Shown: in pieces, positions 1 to 13,250 of the stretch
How the letters are laid out: the number at the start of each line of letters is the position of its first letter
How positions within the stretch are numbered: position 1 is the stretch's first letter
The notes under the pieces: generated by a model
Told to the model about the DNA's origin: nothing
The model's input: the letters and a program-made list of their open reading frames with translations, nothing else
The model's database searches: none
Translations under genes and position numbers: made by a program
Source: Dendrobium chrysotoxum
Taxonomy: Eukaryota > Streptophyta > Magnoliopsida > Asparagales > Orchidaceae
Assembly: GCA_019925795.1 (NCBI GenBank)
Contig: CM034315.1
Coordinates: 33,548,446-33,612,445, forward strand
DNA: 64,000 nucleotides
Direction of reading: 5' to 3'

Positions 1-632
1 ATGGTGTATGTATTTTTGAACGCAAAAAGAGATCTTTAACGAAAATCTTCGATCCAAACACCAGATCAAGAAAAACAAAAAACCAGAACAAATCAAAGCA
101 CCCATTACCAAATATAAACAAAAATCTAAATCCACGAACATCCATCAGCCACACAAGGCCAAACCACGAAAAACTAGCAGAACATATACAAAATAAACAT
201 CCATCAGCCACACCAGGCCGATGACAAACCTCCACCAAAACGGCCTTGAACGATAAACCTGCAAGAAAGAATTTCAAAAGCTCTGCAGATAACTGTAAAA
301 AATGTCTAAAATTCAATAATGGTTGAGATAATGATCATATTTGTTAACGGCGAATGGCTCACCACAGGGAAAAGGTCCCTTTGGAGCTATGGCACATAGT
401 GCACAGCATGGGGTGCGCCATTTTGAACATGACTCAAACTATACAAGAATTATAAAATAATAAGCATGAATATGAAATATTATTAAACTGAAGAAAAATC
501 TATCATAATAATGAAAGACAGCCATAGTCATATATAACTTCAAGTAAACAACACTCAAATATCTCATAATTCAAAATATTACAATCATTTTTTTAAAGGT
601 CAATTATTTTATAAGAAATTAATCTACTCTTC
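1..632. other. Intergenic DNA, no gene seen
   Basis: I see no coding signal here. The only structure is a short direct repeat: a 17-bp stretch reading acatccatcagccacac occurs at about 138-154 and again at 197-213. The stretch lies downstream, in the minus-strand sense, of the hAT relic. Confidence 0.5.
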
Positions 633-1800
633 TTAGGAATCATCATCATGAACAAATGTCAAAAAAGCTTCGTTATCTTCATCAGCATTATCTCTTACTT
701 TATAGTCCTCTTCATCAGCCTCCTCATCTTCATTCTCAATAGCAACAACGTCATGCCTGGATGAAGATTCCTTCCCTTTCCCTTTAGATCTCTACCGAAT
801 GTTGTAGCTTTTATCATAAATACCAATAGCTTTAGCAACACTTGTCCAAGTTAAATCTTCCTCTCTAGCAATAAAGTCATTTTCTTCATCAGACTCATCA
901 TCTAATTTTCCTGTTAGTACTCATTTGCATCATCTATCTCAATCAAAGAAATATGATCAATCACATCATGATGATTGTATCTCTGAATGAATGCTCTATT
1001 ATATTTTACATAAACTAAATCCTTTATACGACCATGATCCAATTTGCTTCTTCGTTTGCTATGAAGCTGCAATTGAAACATTATTACATTATTATACTAT
1101 GAGCATACATAAAAAAGCAACACATATACCATAAAAATACTTGCATGTTCAAAATTACTCCAATTACGTTCGCATCTGGATGAACTACATGTTAGACTTA
1201 GGACTTTGATAGCAAAGCTTTGTAAATTGGGAGCTCCTTGACCAATGCTAACCACCAATCAGCTGAAAGAAATGAAATATTTATTTTCAATATTATATAC
1301 TTGCAAATCAATCTTTATTTTATGTAAATAATGATACCTAGAGATCGGGTAATTCTTTGTCTTACAGCTAGAGGAATATCAAATAATCCTTCACCCCTAA
1401 CATATAAACTTAATTCATTACTAATTTTGTCTTCTTCATCTACATCTTTAAACAATCTTCCAATACATTGATAAAGACCATCAGCTATTTCCTTATCCTT
1501 GACAACATTAAGGGTTATTAAATAAATATTTAGCATTTAAAAAATGAGCTGCTGAATGTAGAGGCCGATGTAATTGTACTTTTTATCTTTTATAGATAAT
1601 TTTAAAAATTTGATCATACTTATCACTGTTATTGGAGCTTGCAGCAATTGCCTCCTTTGCTCTATCCATTGCTTCATATATGTGTTGTCTGGTGGAGGAC
1701 CTCATCAAGGCATGGAAGTTGAAGGAATTCATGCTTATCGAGCAGGCACGACGACCAAGAAAAGCACCCATGCAAGGATACACAAATGAATTGGTTCAGG
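633..1800 (-). pseudogene. hAT-family transposase, C-terminal part, decayed
   Basis: Read on the minus strand, this is the C-terminal half of a plant hAT transposase (DUF659/hAT-dimerisation type). From about 1700 downwards it reads IYEAMDRAKEAI, then GLYQCIGRLFKDVD and EGLFDIPLAVRQR. After a 75-bp intron-like gap (1263-1337, GT-AG) come DWW and then APNLQSFAIKVLSLTCSSS and CERNWSNFEH, the hAT dimerisation core. A second 74-bp GT-AG gap (1067-1140) precedes LDHGRIKDLVYVKYNRAF and an acidic tail ending at a stop at 633. Such transposases cut and paste elements with 8-bp target duplications. A one-base deletion just after DWW shifts frame, and an in-frame stop lies in the tail, so the copy is dead. 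I found no terminal inverted repeats around it. Family assignment is from recognised motifs; the exact exon structure is inferred. Confidence 0.8.
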
Positions 1801-1899
1801 ATGGCTCAATGCATATTACTGGAGTGGTACGTGCCATCTTGAACGGTGGGTAAGAAAACACACCAACAAGTGCGAAGATTTGAGTCGGAGAGGTTAACT

Positions 1900-2640
1900 C
1901 GGCACCCAATTTGCAAGATTCAGCAATGGACGTCACTACAATCACTTTCTACGAAGACGACAAGCCCGCTAGAGGGAAACCGCCCAATAGTTTGTCACTG
2001 TCTTAGTCACCAACTATTAAATTGGTAGCATTCTGATAGACACAAGATGTTCTATAAATATTATTTTTAAATGCCTTTGACAAAATAAATTTATTTATTT
2101 CCCAACTCACCCCCACTATAGGACCTCTCTATGACATCTCAGATGAGTGAAAAGAGACTGAAGAAATACTCTCCCTATTTGTTATCACTTTGGGAGAGAA
2201 TGACCACTAGTACATGCGATGGGAGATTTCATCATCGTCGACAACCTAGCAACCTACAATGCCATCTTCGATAGACCTCCGCCAAACACTTTTCAAGCTG
2301 TAGTGTGCACATAGCACGTCGCAGTCAAATTCTCAGCTGAAGGAAAAGAGATTACAATAAGGGGAGAAATCACTTAGTCACGCACCTGCTACTTGTGAGC
2401 CATAAGGAAGGTGGTGACCACCATAGAAATTCTCCAACCATACATGAGGGAAGGTCCAGGCGTGGAGACCATAGAAGCGATGGAGTAGATACCTACTATC
2501 GAGGGCAAGTCAAGTACGACTCTCAGAATAGGTGTCTCCTTTAGCAAGAAATAATGGGTTAAGTTAATCCAGGCTCTTAGAGGCAACCTGGACATATTTG
2601 CATGGACAACCGTAGAGATGTTTGGGATCAGTTAATAGGT
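1900..2640 (+). pseudogene. Ty3-gypsy polyprotein fragment: protease and linker
   Basis: The plus strand shows a broken Ty3-gypsy protease. A degenerate active site reads IDTRCSINII at about 2033-2062, where the family has Asp-Thr/Ser-Gly. It is followed by ISQLTPTIGPLYDIS, FVITLGE, VDNLATYNAIFDRPP (the usual Y-N-A-I-L-G-R-P block with changes) and VVCT. The linker to reverse transcriptase follows, with LRIGVSFSK and LRGNLDIFAWT near 2600. Several in-frame stops and at least two frame changes interrupt it. There is no RT or integrase downstream. The order and motifs fit the gag-pol junction of plant Ty3 elements; I cannot assign a lineage. Confidence 0.7.
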
Positions 2641-4739
2641 CGCCTTCCATCAATTGAAAGTGAGAAGAGATGCTTGACCAATCAAGCAAAAGGTTATAAT
2701 TTTTTTTTGCTAAAAATGATTTTTTCATGAATTGTCTCACTTTTAAAGCATTAAACTCATTTTAGACCATGATTTCAAAATACATAGCTTTAGGGCATGA
2801 AAATTTCACCATGGCTAGGCATGGTAAATGAGAAATCCTCCACAAATTTTCAAAATTTTTTGAGTTAAAATAAATTTTTACGAAAATTATCATTTTAAAT
2901 ATATTCTGATAATTCTGCAAAATATACATATTTTAGCCAAATTAAAGGTTCCACTATCTTTCTAGTGTTGTGGAGAACGTATGTCAAATTTTTTTTGGCA
3001 ATTTTCAAGAATTCTAGTGAATCTTACAAATTCTAACCGTTGATCTATAATTATTGTTAAACTTAAGCAGATTTATGGTTAGGGCTCATTTTGCTTCTTC
3101 AAGTTGGAAATTTTGTTTTGAAAATGATGTAATCTATTAAATCTATCATTTCGTTAAATGTTATTTGATAATAACAAATATCCATAATCTTTCTCAAAAA
3201 TTGGTACAGTGACATTGGCCTCCCTATAGAGAATGAGTCTTACGAGTGGTTCTGACCATGGCTCTATCAGATTGTTGAAAATTCAATGAACTCAGTCAGA
3301 ATTGAGGCGAGGAACGTGTGTTTCCTATACAGGTACGTTGAAAACAATGCTTATGGAGATCTTTTGAGCTCAACTCCAAGGGCTCATCGGAAATTAGTGA
3401 ATTTGGAGTAGAATGCATAAGCGATATAGAAAATAAAAATGCAATAAATTTAAATGCATAAATGTTACGAGAAAAAAATGTAAATGAAGGTCTCTACCAC
3501 CGTGTAAGAATGGCATTAAGGCCTTACATAGTTGGCCACAATTCCCTTGGTTCATTTAGCATCCAATGATATTATGGTTAACCATGCGAGTTGAAGAAGA
3601 AAAACGAGGAAATACTACGTTAAAGGAGGAGAGTTGGAGTTATGCTAGTCACCCTATACGAAAATTAGCTTCAACAGCAAGAGCACAGCAGATCTCACTA
3701 CTACTCCGTGGAATGGTCAGCAAATCATGAATTCGACACTGCTTCATCATGCCTCCAATCCCACTCACTTGACATGGTTATGGAAGATTTAGGATGTTTA
3801 AGAGGGCTCAAAATGCACCAAATGCAGTGGGATACTAATCCCCAATGCATAGACCATCTAGGAAATAATATTTTTAAAAAGATTCCAACCCTATTTGGTA
3901 CAAAATAAACAAAAAAAATGTCTCGCAGATACTGATGGGTGTCATCAACTTGGGTGTTGGATTTCAGCCTAATGAAAGGAAGCCATAGAAGCCCAATTTA
4001 TCTACAAATTTTGTACCATTTTAAGCGTTAAAATGATGGCATGCCAAAATGAATATGCTCAAGTTTGTGGACCCATAAATAAAAACTAGTCAGAAAAGCT
4101 CTAAATAGCAATAGGATGGCACCGGCATGATTGACACTACCCAAGGTCAAACCCAGTTGACCGAGATAATGAGGATTGATCATAATCACTCTTTTTTTTA
4201 TTGCCAATTTGGGTCATGTTGACACTATGGGATAATTTCGGATGCATCTAGTGGCTCTTCAACACGACCTCACTTGACAGTGCAACATGGAACATATCTT
4301 GGAGTCCACAAATTGGAGAACTCAAGCAAGGCAACCATAGTGATAGATTGCGTCAACTAAAACATTGGGTTGATCTAGTCAAGTAGGACAGCAGTGACTC
4401 AAGCATGATTAAATTAGGTCAACATGGTGACCCAACAAATTTGTGGCATGTCTACTGAGATAGCAAGGGATCAAAGAAAGTGTCCACCAATTCAAGGCTA
4501 CACCAAGCCATGCATGAACACTTTTATTCAATCAAACAACACTACCACGTCCATCAAACTAGGCAGCCAGGTTGTAAGACATTAATTCAATTTTAGGTTG
4601 TGAGTTCTTCAACTTTATGCACTTCTCACGGAATGATTTCTTTGAAGTATTGCAGGGGAATGCGCGTGACTACGAGCACGCTGTCTGAGATTGACAGGCT
4701 ATCTATTATTCTAGAAAACACACACTACACCGTATTCGT
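2641..4739. other. Intergenic DNA, no recognisable gene
   Basis: About 2.1 kb with no ORF that resembles a known protein on either strand. Composition is moderately AT-rich and mixed. It may hold non-coding parts of the adjoining gypsy relics, but I see no LTR ends, tandem repeats or RNA gene here. Confidence 0.4.
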
Positions 4740-6296
4740 GTATATAGACTCGTAGTTGTAATCGGAATTCTAATATTCGACTTCCTTTCTTCGTTTGGCT
4801 GTTGACTGGCATACTCTCCGAGATTTGGCAGGAGTGACATCGTCTTCATCTGTGTCACTGCCTAGGTGAGGCACATGCCTTCTTTCTTTGGGAATAGTTA
4901 TTGTCTTGGGAAAAGTCGGTGATGCCTTCTTCCCTCCACCTGCTTTTTCTTTCCTTCTTGTACGGGCTATTTTACAGCCTTTGAGTTTAATGTCTTAGCC
5001 TCCAAAGAGCTTGATGGCTTTTACTTCTTTGGAATGAAATAATGTGCATTCTCATAGACCGTTGCTTCATGGACTACAAAGGGCTGGATGTCACCTGACA
5101 TCCTGAACTCTTCTCCATCCCTGAGATACTTTATGCACTGATATAGTGTTAACGGGACAACGCCATATTCATGCAACCAGAGGCGGCCCAATAACACTTT
5201 GAATGAAGTGTCCACATCAATCACATGAAATTTAACTTCTATATGCAATTCTTTAAATGTTAGGGAGAGCATAAATGATCTCAGGATTTTCTGCCCCTTC
5301 TCATTGAAGCTATGCACCATTAGCTTATCTGACCCGAGGTATTCTGTATCAAGGCACAACGATCTTAGTGCTTTCAGGCTTATAAGGTCGATGGAGGACC
5401 CGAGATCAATCATAATTTGGCTGATTATCATTTCGTTGCTCTCTGCAGTAACATACAGGGGACTGTTATGATCTGTCGTTCCGAGCATCATATCTTCCTC
5501 GGTGAATGTGATGAATGGCTCGTTACAAGCTTGCAAGACCTCCGTCATATTACGCTCTACAAAATACGCCTCGTATCTTTCAGGGTCTTTGAGAGCCTGA
5601 ATCAAAGTCTCCCGAAGATCTTTAGACATTACTAGGTATTGTATATACTGAGTTGTGCAGGGATCTTCCTCAGATGGGCTAAGACGTTATAATCTATCCC
5701 TTTGACAGGAATATCTTTCTTCTTGGGATCCTTGGGGATGATATCTTCGTTGGCAACTATCTCTTTCCTCTTATCTTTATTGGAGATCCCTTTCTTCGTT
5801 GGAGGTGGCAGTATCTTGCCACTTCTTAGCTGCACTTGAATGATCTCCTCTGGCTCAGACTCATTTGACGGTGCGTTTTCTTCAGATTCGACCATTATCA
5901 CGTCTGAAGATTCATCCGTTGATTCAGAGTCGCAACCTAAATCTATATGTCTTTTCCGCGATGCTATGTCGGGATCTGACTCATCTATTTTTGAAAAATA
6001 TAAATCCTCTTGCAAACTGTAATCCATTGGCGACACCATCATACAGGATTTAGAGCCTGCCTCCTCAGTGCATTCTCCTTTTATCGGCATATTTGGCGCA
6101 ACCGCGACAACCCGACATACTTCTACCGGAAGGGGCCCACATCATCTTTTCGGATTTATCTATTTTAAGCTCTGACATTAAGTTAGCAAGCTTAATAGGT
6201 CGCCTCACAGTCTGGTAATATTCGTCTAAACTGTCGATAGCTCTTTGAGTTGCTTTCTTTTTCTCCTTGGGCTTCTTTAGTTTGGTTTTCTTCTTG
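4740..6296 (-). pseudogene. Ty3-gypsy gag C-terminus and protease relic (Tat/Ogre-like)
   Basis: Minus-strand remnant of a plant Ty3-gypsy polyprotein. From the gap leftwards it shows a Lys-rich gag tail (YQTVRRPIKLANLM near 6200), then a linker at 6090-5632 with VQLRSGKILPPP and YNVLAHLRKIPAQLS. A frameshift at 5630 leads into MSKDLRETLIQAL, FITFTEEDMMLGTTDH and the aspartic protease block IMIDLGSSIDLI (5629-5021). LLGRLWLHEYGVVPLTLYQC follows. The catalytic Asp is present, but Gly of the Asp-Ser/Gly-Gly triad is Leu. A second frame change at about 5021 leads to a shorter charged region running to about 4740. There is no RT. The block order and the LLGR-W-LHEYGVVP signature are typical of Tat-lineage elements, by my recollection of the family. 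The 5' end is lost in the assembly gap. Confidence 0.78.
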
Positions 6297-6796
6297 NNNN
6301 NNNNNNNNNNNNNNNNNNNNNNNNNNNNNNNNNNNNNNNNNNNNNNNNNNNNNNNNNNNNNNNNNNNNNNNNNNNNNNNNNNNNNNNNNNNNNNNNNNNN
6401 NNNNNNNNNNNNNNNNNNNNNNNNNNNNNNNNNNNNNNNNNNNNNNNNNNNNNNNNNNNNNNNNNNNNNNNNNNNNNNNNNNNNNNNNNNNNNNNNNNNN
6501 NNNNNNNNNNNNNNNNNNNNNNNNNNNNNNNNNNNNNNNNNNNNNNNNNNNNNNNNNNNNNNNNNNNNNNNNNNNNNNNNNNNNNNNNNNNNNNNNNNNN
6601 NNNNNNNNNNNNNNNNNNNNNNNNNNNNNNNNNNNNNNNNNNNNNNNNNNNNNNNNNNNNNNNNNNNNNNNNNNNNNNNNNNNNNNNNNNNNNNNNNNNN
6701 NNNNNNNNNNNNNNNNNNNNNNNNNNNNNNNNNNNNNNNNNNNNNNNNNNNNNNNNNNNNNNNNNNNNNNNNNNNNNNNNNNNNNNNNNNNNNNNN
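6297..6796. other. Assembly gap of 500 N
   Basis: Exactly 500 unknown bases, a conventional scaffold-gap length, so the true size is unknown. It falls in or next to the gypsy gag relic. ORFs drawn through it are artefacts of translating N. Confidence 0.99.
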
Positions 6797-7189
6797 GATT
6801 TAGTCCATTCGATCGAAAGAACAAGGCCAAAAAATGCATTCTAGGGTTCATCCGTAGCATGTAATATTGGTACATTTTCTGCACCATTGATTACGTGATC
6901 AACGATCCAGATTTAGCCTTTCCTTCGATTTCATTCGACCGTGGCGATCGATCCTACGATTTTGTCTTTCTTCTGGCTCAATTAGAGCCGTTGATTCATT
7001 TCCACAAAGGATCTAATTGTCGGCAATCCACTCCTACATAGATAAGTGATACCGCGCTCGTGGTATCATTTGGGTAATCATTGGCGGTGGTGCAATCATT
7101 GTGCCGCCATCTAATGATTGCCCCTACGATTTGAGCCAACAAATGCGAGCCTCTCACGTTTCCTTCCACTGCTGCCACACCGCTAGAAC
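6797..7189. other. Unassigned non-coding segment right of the gap
   Basis: About 390 bp of balanced composition with several GATC-containing words (gatcgatcc, gatcaacgatcc). No protein similarity is recognised. It could be the untranslated leader or LTR edge of the gypsy relic on the other side of the gap; that is inference only. Confidence 0.3.
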
Positions 7190-8228
7190 CTTTTAATTAA
7201 ATTTAAAATTATTTTTAACTAATTTAATTAACAAAAATTTTTAAAAAGTATAATAAATTAAATATTAACCTAAAAATTAATTATAATATATCAAAATTTT
7301 TATTTATCATAAAATTTAATTTAAAATAAATATTAATATAAAATGTTAAATATATTTTAAGTTTTTTTAAATATTAAAATATTATTATTTATAATTAATA
7401 TTTAATTAAAAATGATTAAAATATTTAATAAAATTAAAAATTTTATTTTAAAATATATTTTAAATTTTTTGATAAATATTTGAGGTATTTTTTTATATTT
7501 CAAATTAAAGTTAAATTAAAATATTTTATTTAAGTATATTAAAAAATTTAATACATTAATGCTTAATTATTATTAATTTAAAATATTTTTTAATATTTAA
7601 AATTTTTTATTATTAAGTATCTTAAAAATTAGATAATTATTTTAAAATATTTTAATTTAAAATTAAAAATTAATTAATGATATATTTTATGTTTTAAATA
7701 ATTTTAAAAATAATTAAATATTTAAATATTTCATTAATGTTTAATTAAAACTAAATTAAATTAATGATTTAAAAAAAATTTAAAGAAAATATTTAAATAA
7801 CTTAAAATTTTTATAAAACATTTAATATTTAATATAATTTAATTTAAAATTATTTTAAATATTAAATATTCTTAAATTATTTTAAATTAATTTAATTAAC
7901 TTAAAACTTTAAAAAATAAACTAAAAGTCAATTTAAATCAAAAAATTACAAATAGTATATCAAAATTTTTAAAATTTTAAATACTTTAATTTAAAATTAA
8001 TTTCAAAATTAAATACTTAACATATTTTAAAATAAATTCAAATACCTTTAAAATATTCAACATTTAATTATTATTTAATTATATATTAGTCAAATTATTT
8101 CAAATTTGAGCAAAATATATTTTAATTTACCTCTCATATTCCATATGCCCTTTAAAATTATTTTGAAATATATTTCAATGTTATTTTAAAATTCATAGAT
8201 TTTCATGATTACACGCTATTCACATATG

Positions 8229-8276
<48 letters not shown>

Positions 8277-11200
8277 ATAATATATATATTTTAATTTTAT
8301 TTTAAAATTATATATTTATATTAAATTTTGAGTGTTTGAGTGACATCCCTTGAAGTTTTAAACATAGTTTGAGTGTGATTGAATAGGACTGATGGGGAAT
8401 TGTGATTAAACAATGAGCAATTATTTATAATAATTATTCATTTACTAATTTTCTAGCTAATTAAAATTTCTTTTGATCTACATGTTTATGGTGCACACAC
8501 TCACTTAGTTTAGGCTCTCCTAGATCTAGGACTTGATTGGTGTGATTGCATACTACTCATATGCTTGTCCAAGGGTTTGTGGAACATTGATTCAAGCCCA
8601 TTCAACCTAGTGACATAATTAAGGATAATAATTGAGGACATATTTAGATAACTTAGATTAATTTTAATAATAATTAAGAAACACTTCCTATTGACATGAA
8701 ACTTGAACCATTAAATCTTAGTGGCATTCTCTGCCCTAGAGAAATTTATAACTAATTTTAAAATTCATTAAGCCTGTTAATTAATTAACTTAATATTAAA
8801 CCCTTAATTAAGTATTGAGAACTTCCAAAAATTTTAATAAATCTAATTTAAATCTAAAAAATACATATAATACCTCTAACTGACCAAAATTAAGTCCTTA
8901 ATGAAATAAAAATAAAAGCCCCTTGACTAAATATTAATTTGAACCTTAATTTCATTTTAATTAAAAATTATATTTAATTAATAAGTAATTAAAAATAACT
9001 AAAAATTCTAGAAAACTCCCAAACACTTGGGAATCTCTTTTTAGGTCATTCCTAACCTTTGAAGTTGATTTCAAGGAGTTGGAAAATTCATTTGAATTCA
9101 AATCATCAAAACACCCTTAATTAAAAATAATTTAATAATTCCAATAAATACCTAAAACTTTCAAAAATAATAACTAATTCCAAAAAATCTAAATTGAGCA
9201 AATTTAAAGGCATTGGACTCCATTTTGGGTCTAATATTTAGTAAAAATATCAACCTACAAAAAATAATTCAAAATCAAAAAGTGAACAATTCAATCGACC
9301 TTAAGTCAAAACTTAAAAAATTTATAACTAATTATGAAAAACTCCAAATCCAGTAAACTCAAACTTTGATTACTCATCAAAAGGTCTAATATTTAACAAA
9401 AATATAAAAACTCAAGAAATCTCTTTGAATCTAAAAGTCCATTTTGACACCTTAATGAATTAAAATAATCCAAAAATTCCAAATTTTGATAATTAATTTT
9501 AAATTCTAGAAAATATTAAATCAGTTTTAAAATCATCCAACTAACTCTCTAATACATAATAAACACTCCAAAGATGAAGTTTTTACGATGGACTACTCTG
9601 GGCTATAGGGCTAAATGTTCTAAGGAGGTTGGTTCCTCGAACTTAGTGGCACAACACCATGAATAGATTCAATAGAGTATAAAATCTTAAAATTAATTAA
9701 TTATTAATTATTTAAATAAGCTAAAAATCCTTAATCTAAATACATTAACTAGGTTTTTAGGTTGAACTACCTTGGGCTACGGGGCTACATATCCTAAAGA
9801 GGCTAGTTCCTCGAGCCTATGAAATAATGCCACAAACTGGTTAATAGAAAATTCAATTAATTTAAACTTTAAAAATAGCAACCAATCAATCTTGATTAAA
9901 ATTTATCAACCTTTAAATCTTAATTTATTAATTCACTTAAATATTCCAGTTACCACTAGGTAACTCAGGCCTACGAGGCTATTAAGTTAGCCCCAAAGAA
10001 GGTGAAATAAATTTCACGATCTCGGTGAGCAACAAAGGTGGTAGCCATTTAACTTTAAAATAATATATTTTAAAATTAATTTTAAATTATTAGTATAATT
10101 AAACATTAATCAAATATTCCCCTTAAGCCTTTCATCCAACCAAAATATCAAGCAACTTCAATCAAATATCCTATATAGGACATATCCCATCCACACAGCC
10201 TATCTCACACACTTTTAATAGTTTGCTAGGACAACCAACTCTAGTTTTAGGCTAAGACGATATTTAATTTCCTATTGTGTGCCGAGCTTTCGAGTTTTCA
10301 CTATATGTTATATTGAAAATTGATTGATGTGATAGTTTACTTAATTTTTATACTTTGTGATGTGATTGGTTATGCATTAGATTATCCCTAGGTTAGGGAT
10401 AATTTATGTTAATTCTATATTATGTAGGTGGCCATGCTCATACATGACATTTAGAATAAAAGGAGATAAAATCATAAATATTAAATTACTATAAGTGTTG
10501 CTTCTGCGCTAAGTCCCCCTTTAAAAATTAAAAGACCATGGTCAAGTATGGCTGTGAATTCGAGTATTTAATTTTTTTTTATATATATAATTGCTTGGGA
10601 TTATTTAAATACTAATTTATTAGGATAACCCTGCAGGTCATTGAGTCTATATTTTAATTTTTATTCAATATAATTTGATGTATTTGAGATGTATTTAAAA
10701 GTTGTAATGTTAAGTACTTTAGATGGGATGTTACACATCCAATTTGGAATCCAAAGAGAAGGGAACATCCCTTATGGGAGAGTTCCTCTCCATTTGGAGA
10801 TCCAAATTAGGATGATTTTAAATATCTAAAGAGGAAAGATAACACCCCTTTCAAGGAGGAGTTTCTTTTTATTTGGATATCCAGACCGAACGGATTCAAG
10901 GAGGTCATAGAAGGATGAAGATGTGAAGAACGAGAAGAATATCAATTCTCAAAGTCACTTGAGTCTTATGAGCAAAATGTGGGTTGTTGTCAGCGGTACC
11001 CGGCCACTTTAATTTCTATAATTTTGGGTTATAATATTAATAGGCACTTGCCTATGGATATTTTATTTATTTAATTTATTTAATTATTCAGTTGATTATT
11101 TGATGTTGATTGTGATATAGGATTGCATGCTTTTAGTATTTTTTTTGTGATCTTACATGTCGATTTTGATTTAGCTTGGACTTGATTGGAGGCTCATGAG

Positions 11201-12607
11201 GGATCCTTAAAATATTTTCTACTTCAATTAAATTTAAAAAAAATAATCTCGTATAAAAATTCTAAAACTTTTAAGAAGTAAGCCTAGGACAGCCAGGAGT
11301 TTATATGGCATTTTGTTGCACTTTCTTTCTTATGTTAGGCACCTCTATGCATGTGGGTTTTGGTAGACCACCTAGCCTATGAGAGTGCAGATCTATCAAG
11401 GGGAATCTATGCAATCTCTAGGATAAAACTTATTTTTAAGCTTTTCTAAAACTACTTCATTCCAATTTTATGCATTTAATTAAGTCAATTTACATGCATT
11501 ACATTAGTAATAAATTAAAAAAGAGTCTATAACTTTAATTATATTTACTTAAGCATCAAATACCCCACATAAGTCAAGAGGCCAATTAGGAATCTGCTCT
11601 AAATGTCAGCCCCAACTCCTTAATCTCAATCTTATTAACATCCTTACCCACTCTTTTATAAAAACCATATATATAGTTCTAGAGCATTTAGGTGATTTAG
11701 CTGCCTCCACAATCCAGGCTGAGTTAAATCTAGATTCTGTATTATATTAGCTAGGTTTAGGTTATTGAGTTTCAGTACCCAATTTTGACTTAAGTTCTAA
11801 GGTAGGCTTAAGGCTATAAGACATCAACCTTTGGGAATTGAATCCCAATATTCTAATAAAATTGACAAGTCAAACTTAAATCTCTTTCAATTCAAATTCA
11901 AGCCCAACATATAAGGTAGATTGGGGTGTTTCTGAATTATTTTGGAATCTTAAATACCTCCTACTTTTTCCCCTTTGACATTCAGAATGAATCATCAATT
12001 TTGATCCATTCCCTGTTGAATTCTCAATCCTCACCTCCTTTGATATCAAGCTTTAAGTTTTCAAAATAATATTTCTACCACTATTTTAATTGTGAGTATT
12101 CATAGAAAATTTTTGTTTCCTATGATGTAATTAACTACGAGGGTTTGCACTCGTAGAAGATTAAAAAACTCAGATCAAATTTTTTAAAATTAAATTTTCA
12201 AAACTTCAATTAATTATCTTTGAGAAAATCAAATTTGATGATCATTATCGTTATATTCAAATGATTGATAGCAAAAGATATCTTCTTTCTCTGAGAAGAT
12301 ATATTATTCTACTATCATAATTTTGATTATAAAATTATGATCTCTTTTCCAGATTATTATAGTCAAACACTTTATCAAATGTTATTTTACTCCTCCGGGG
12401 TCATATATGATTCTTCCTTGAGTTTGACTATGATAATCAGGATGAATTCAAAGTTTTATATACTTTTTACCTATTAAAGAACGATATGTTTGCCTCCTGA
12501 GATGATATATCATTCATAATGAAGTGTTCAATTTCAAAACTAAAATTCAAGTAATTAATCTTTCCAAAGAATATTAAATTTTTTCAAAACAACTTTTTCT
12601 ATCAACA
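7190..12607 (+). repeat. Long non-coding repeat, copy A
   Basis: An AT-rich, ORF-free block of about 5.4 kb with diverged copies at 29700-44515 (minus, interrupted), 44690-50225 (plus, interrupted) and 61067-63351 (minus). Shared landmarks: paired lines on a gggctacggggctac... motif near 9600 and 9780; ccctaggttagggataat near 10390; gaccatggtcaagtatggctg near 10535; a 5' part of short AT-rich words. A block near 11340-11420 reads aggcacctctatgcatgtgg and is followed by agaccacctagcc. Its right end is ...tatcaaca at 12607, matching termini of copies B and D when reversed (tgtttga). The TG...CA-like end suggests a very long LTR or a solo LTR, but I could not define the left end or a target duplication. 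Copy A abuts integrase coding sequence, as if inserted into it. Confidence 0.65.
8229..8270. repeat. (TA)n microsatellite inside copy A
   Basis: About 40 bp of uninterrupted TA repeats, followed by further AT-only sequence. The equivalent place in copy B (43555-43597) carries (AC)n followed by (AT)n, so this is a mutable spot of the repeat family. Confidence 0.9.
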
Positions 12608-12642
12608 AATTAATAATAGGAGATTAAGATAATCCTAAAATA

Positions 12643-13250
12643 ATGGTCAATTCAAATAGAAAAGATTGGCTAATTAAGCTAGATGATGCATTATTGGCTT
12701 ATAGAACTGCTTATAAGACTTCAATTTATATAACTACCTATAAATCAATTTATGGAAATGCTTGCCACCTTCCTATTGAATTAAAACATAAAGCCTTCTG
12801 GGTAGTAAAAGAACTAATTTTTAATTTTAAAATGATAAAAGAAAAAAGATTAATGTAGTTGAGTGAATTTGAAGATATCAAAAATGAAGCCTATGAAAAT
12901 ATAAGGATTTATAACAAAAGGTTAAAAAATGGCATGACAAAAAACAACTTAGGAAAGAATTCACTACTGTACATAATATTTTACTATTTAATTCTAGACT
13001 TAAGCTATTCCTTAGAAAACCTAAAATTTAGATGGTCTGGACCATTCACTGTAGTAATAATATATTCTTATGGAACAATAGATATTAAAGATAAAAAAAT
13101 CTAAATTTTTTAAAGTGAATGGCTATATATTTAAACTTTATTTAAAGGGGGACATCGATCGATTGCAAAACATAACTTAATTAGTTCTTCCTGAAACAAA
13201 ATAACTAGTGTAGTCTAGCTGAAGGCTTAAAACTTAGCACTTATGAGAGG
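12643..13250 (+). pseudogene. Ty3-gypsy integrase, C-terminal part
   Basis: The plus strand encodes NRKDWLIKLDDALLAYRTAY, then YGNACHLPIELKHKAFWVVK, a stop at 12856, and LSEFEDIKNEAYENIRIYN. After frame changes it gives NSRLKLF, RWSGPFTV and VNGYIFKLYLKGDIDR. This is the conserved C-terminal end of Ty3-gypsy (Athila/Tat-type) integrase, including the tail after the catalytic core. The DDE core itself is absent because sequence to the left is the long non-coding repeat. Weak coding similarity continues left nearly to 12608, so the repeat seems to have landed in the integrase gene or to be joined to it by deletion. Stops and frameshifts show it is not functional. Downstream DNA (13250-14330) is non-coding and leads to a probable polypurine tract and LTR. 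Confidence 0.85.

Noticed and set aside
6192..6887. Long ORFs crossing 6297-6796
   Set aside because: They exist only because N bases translate without stops.
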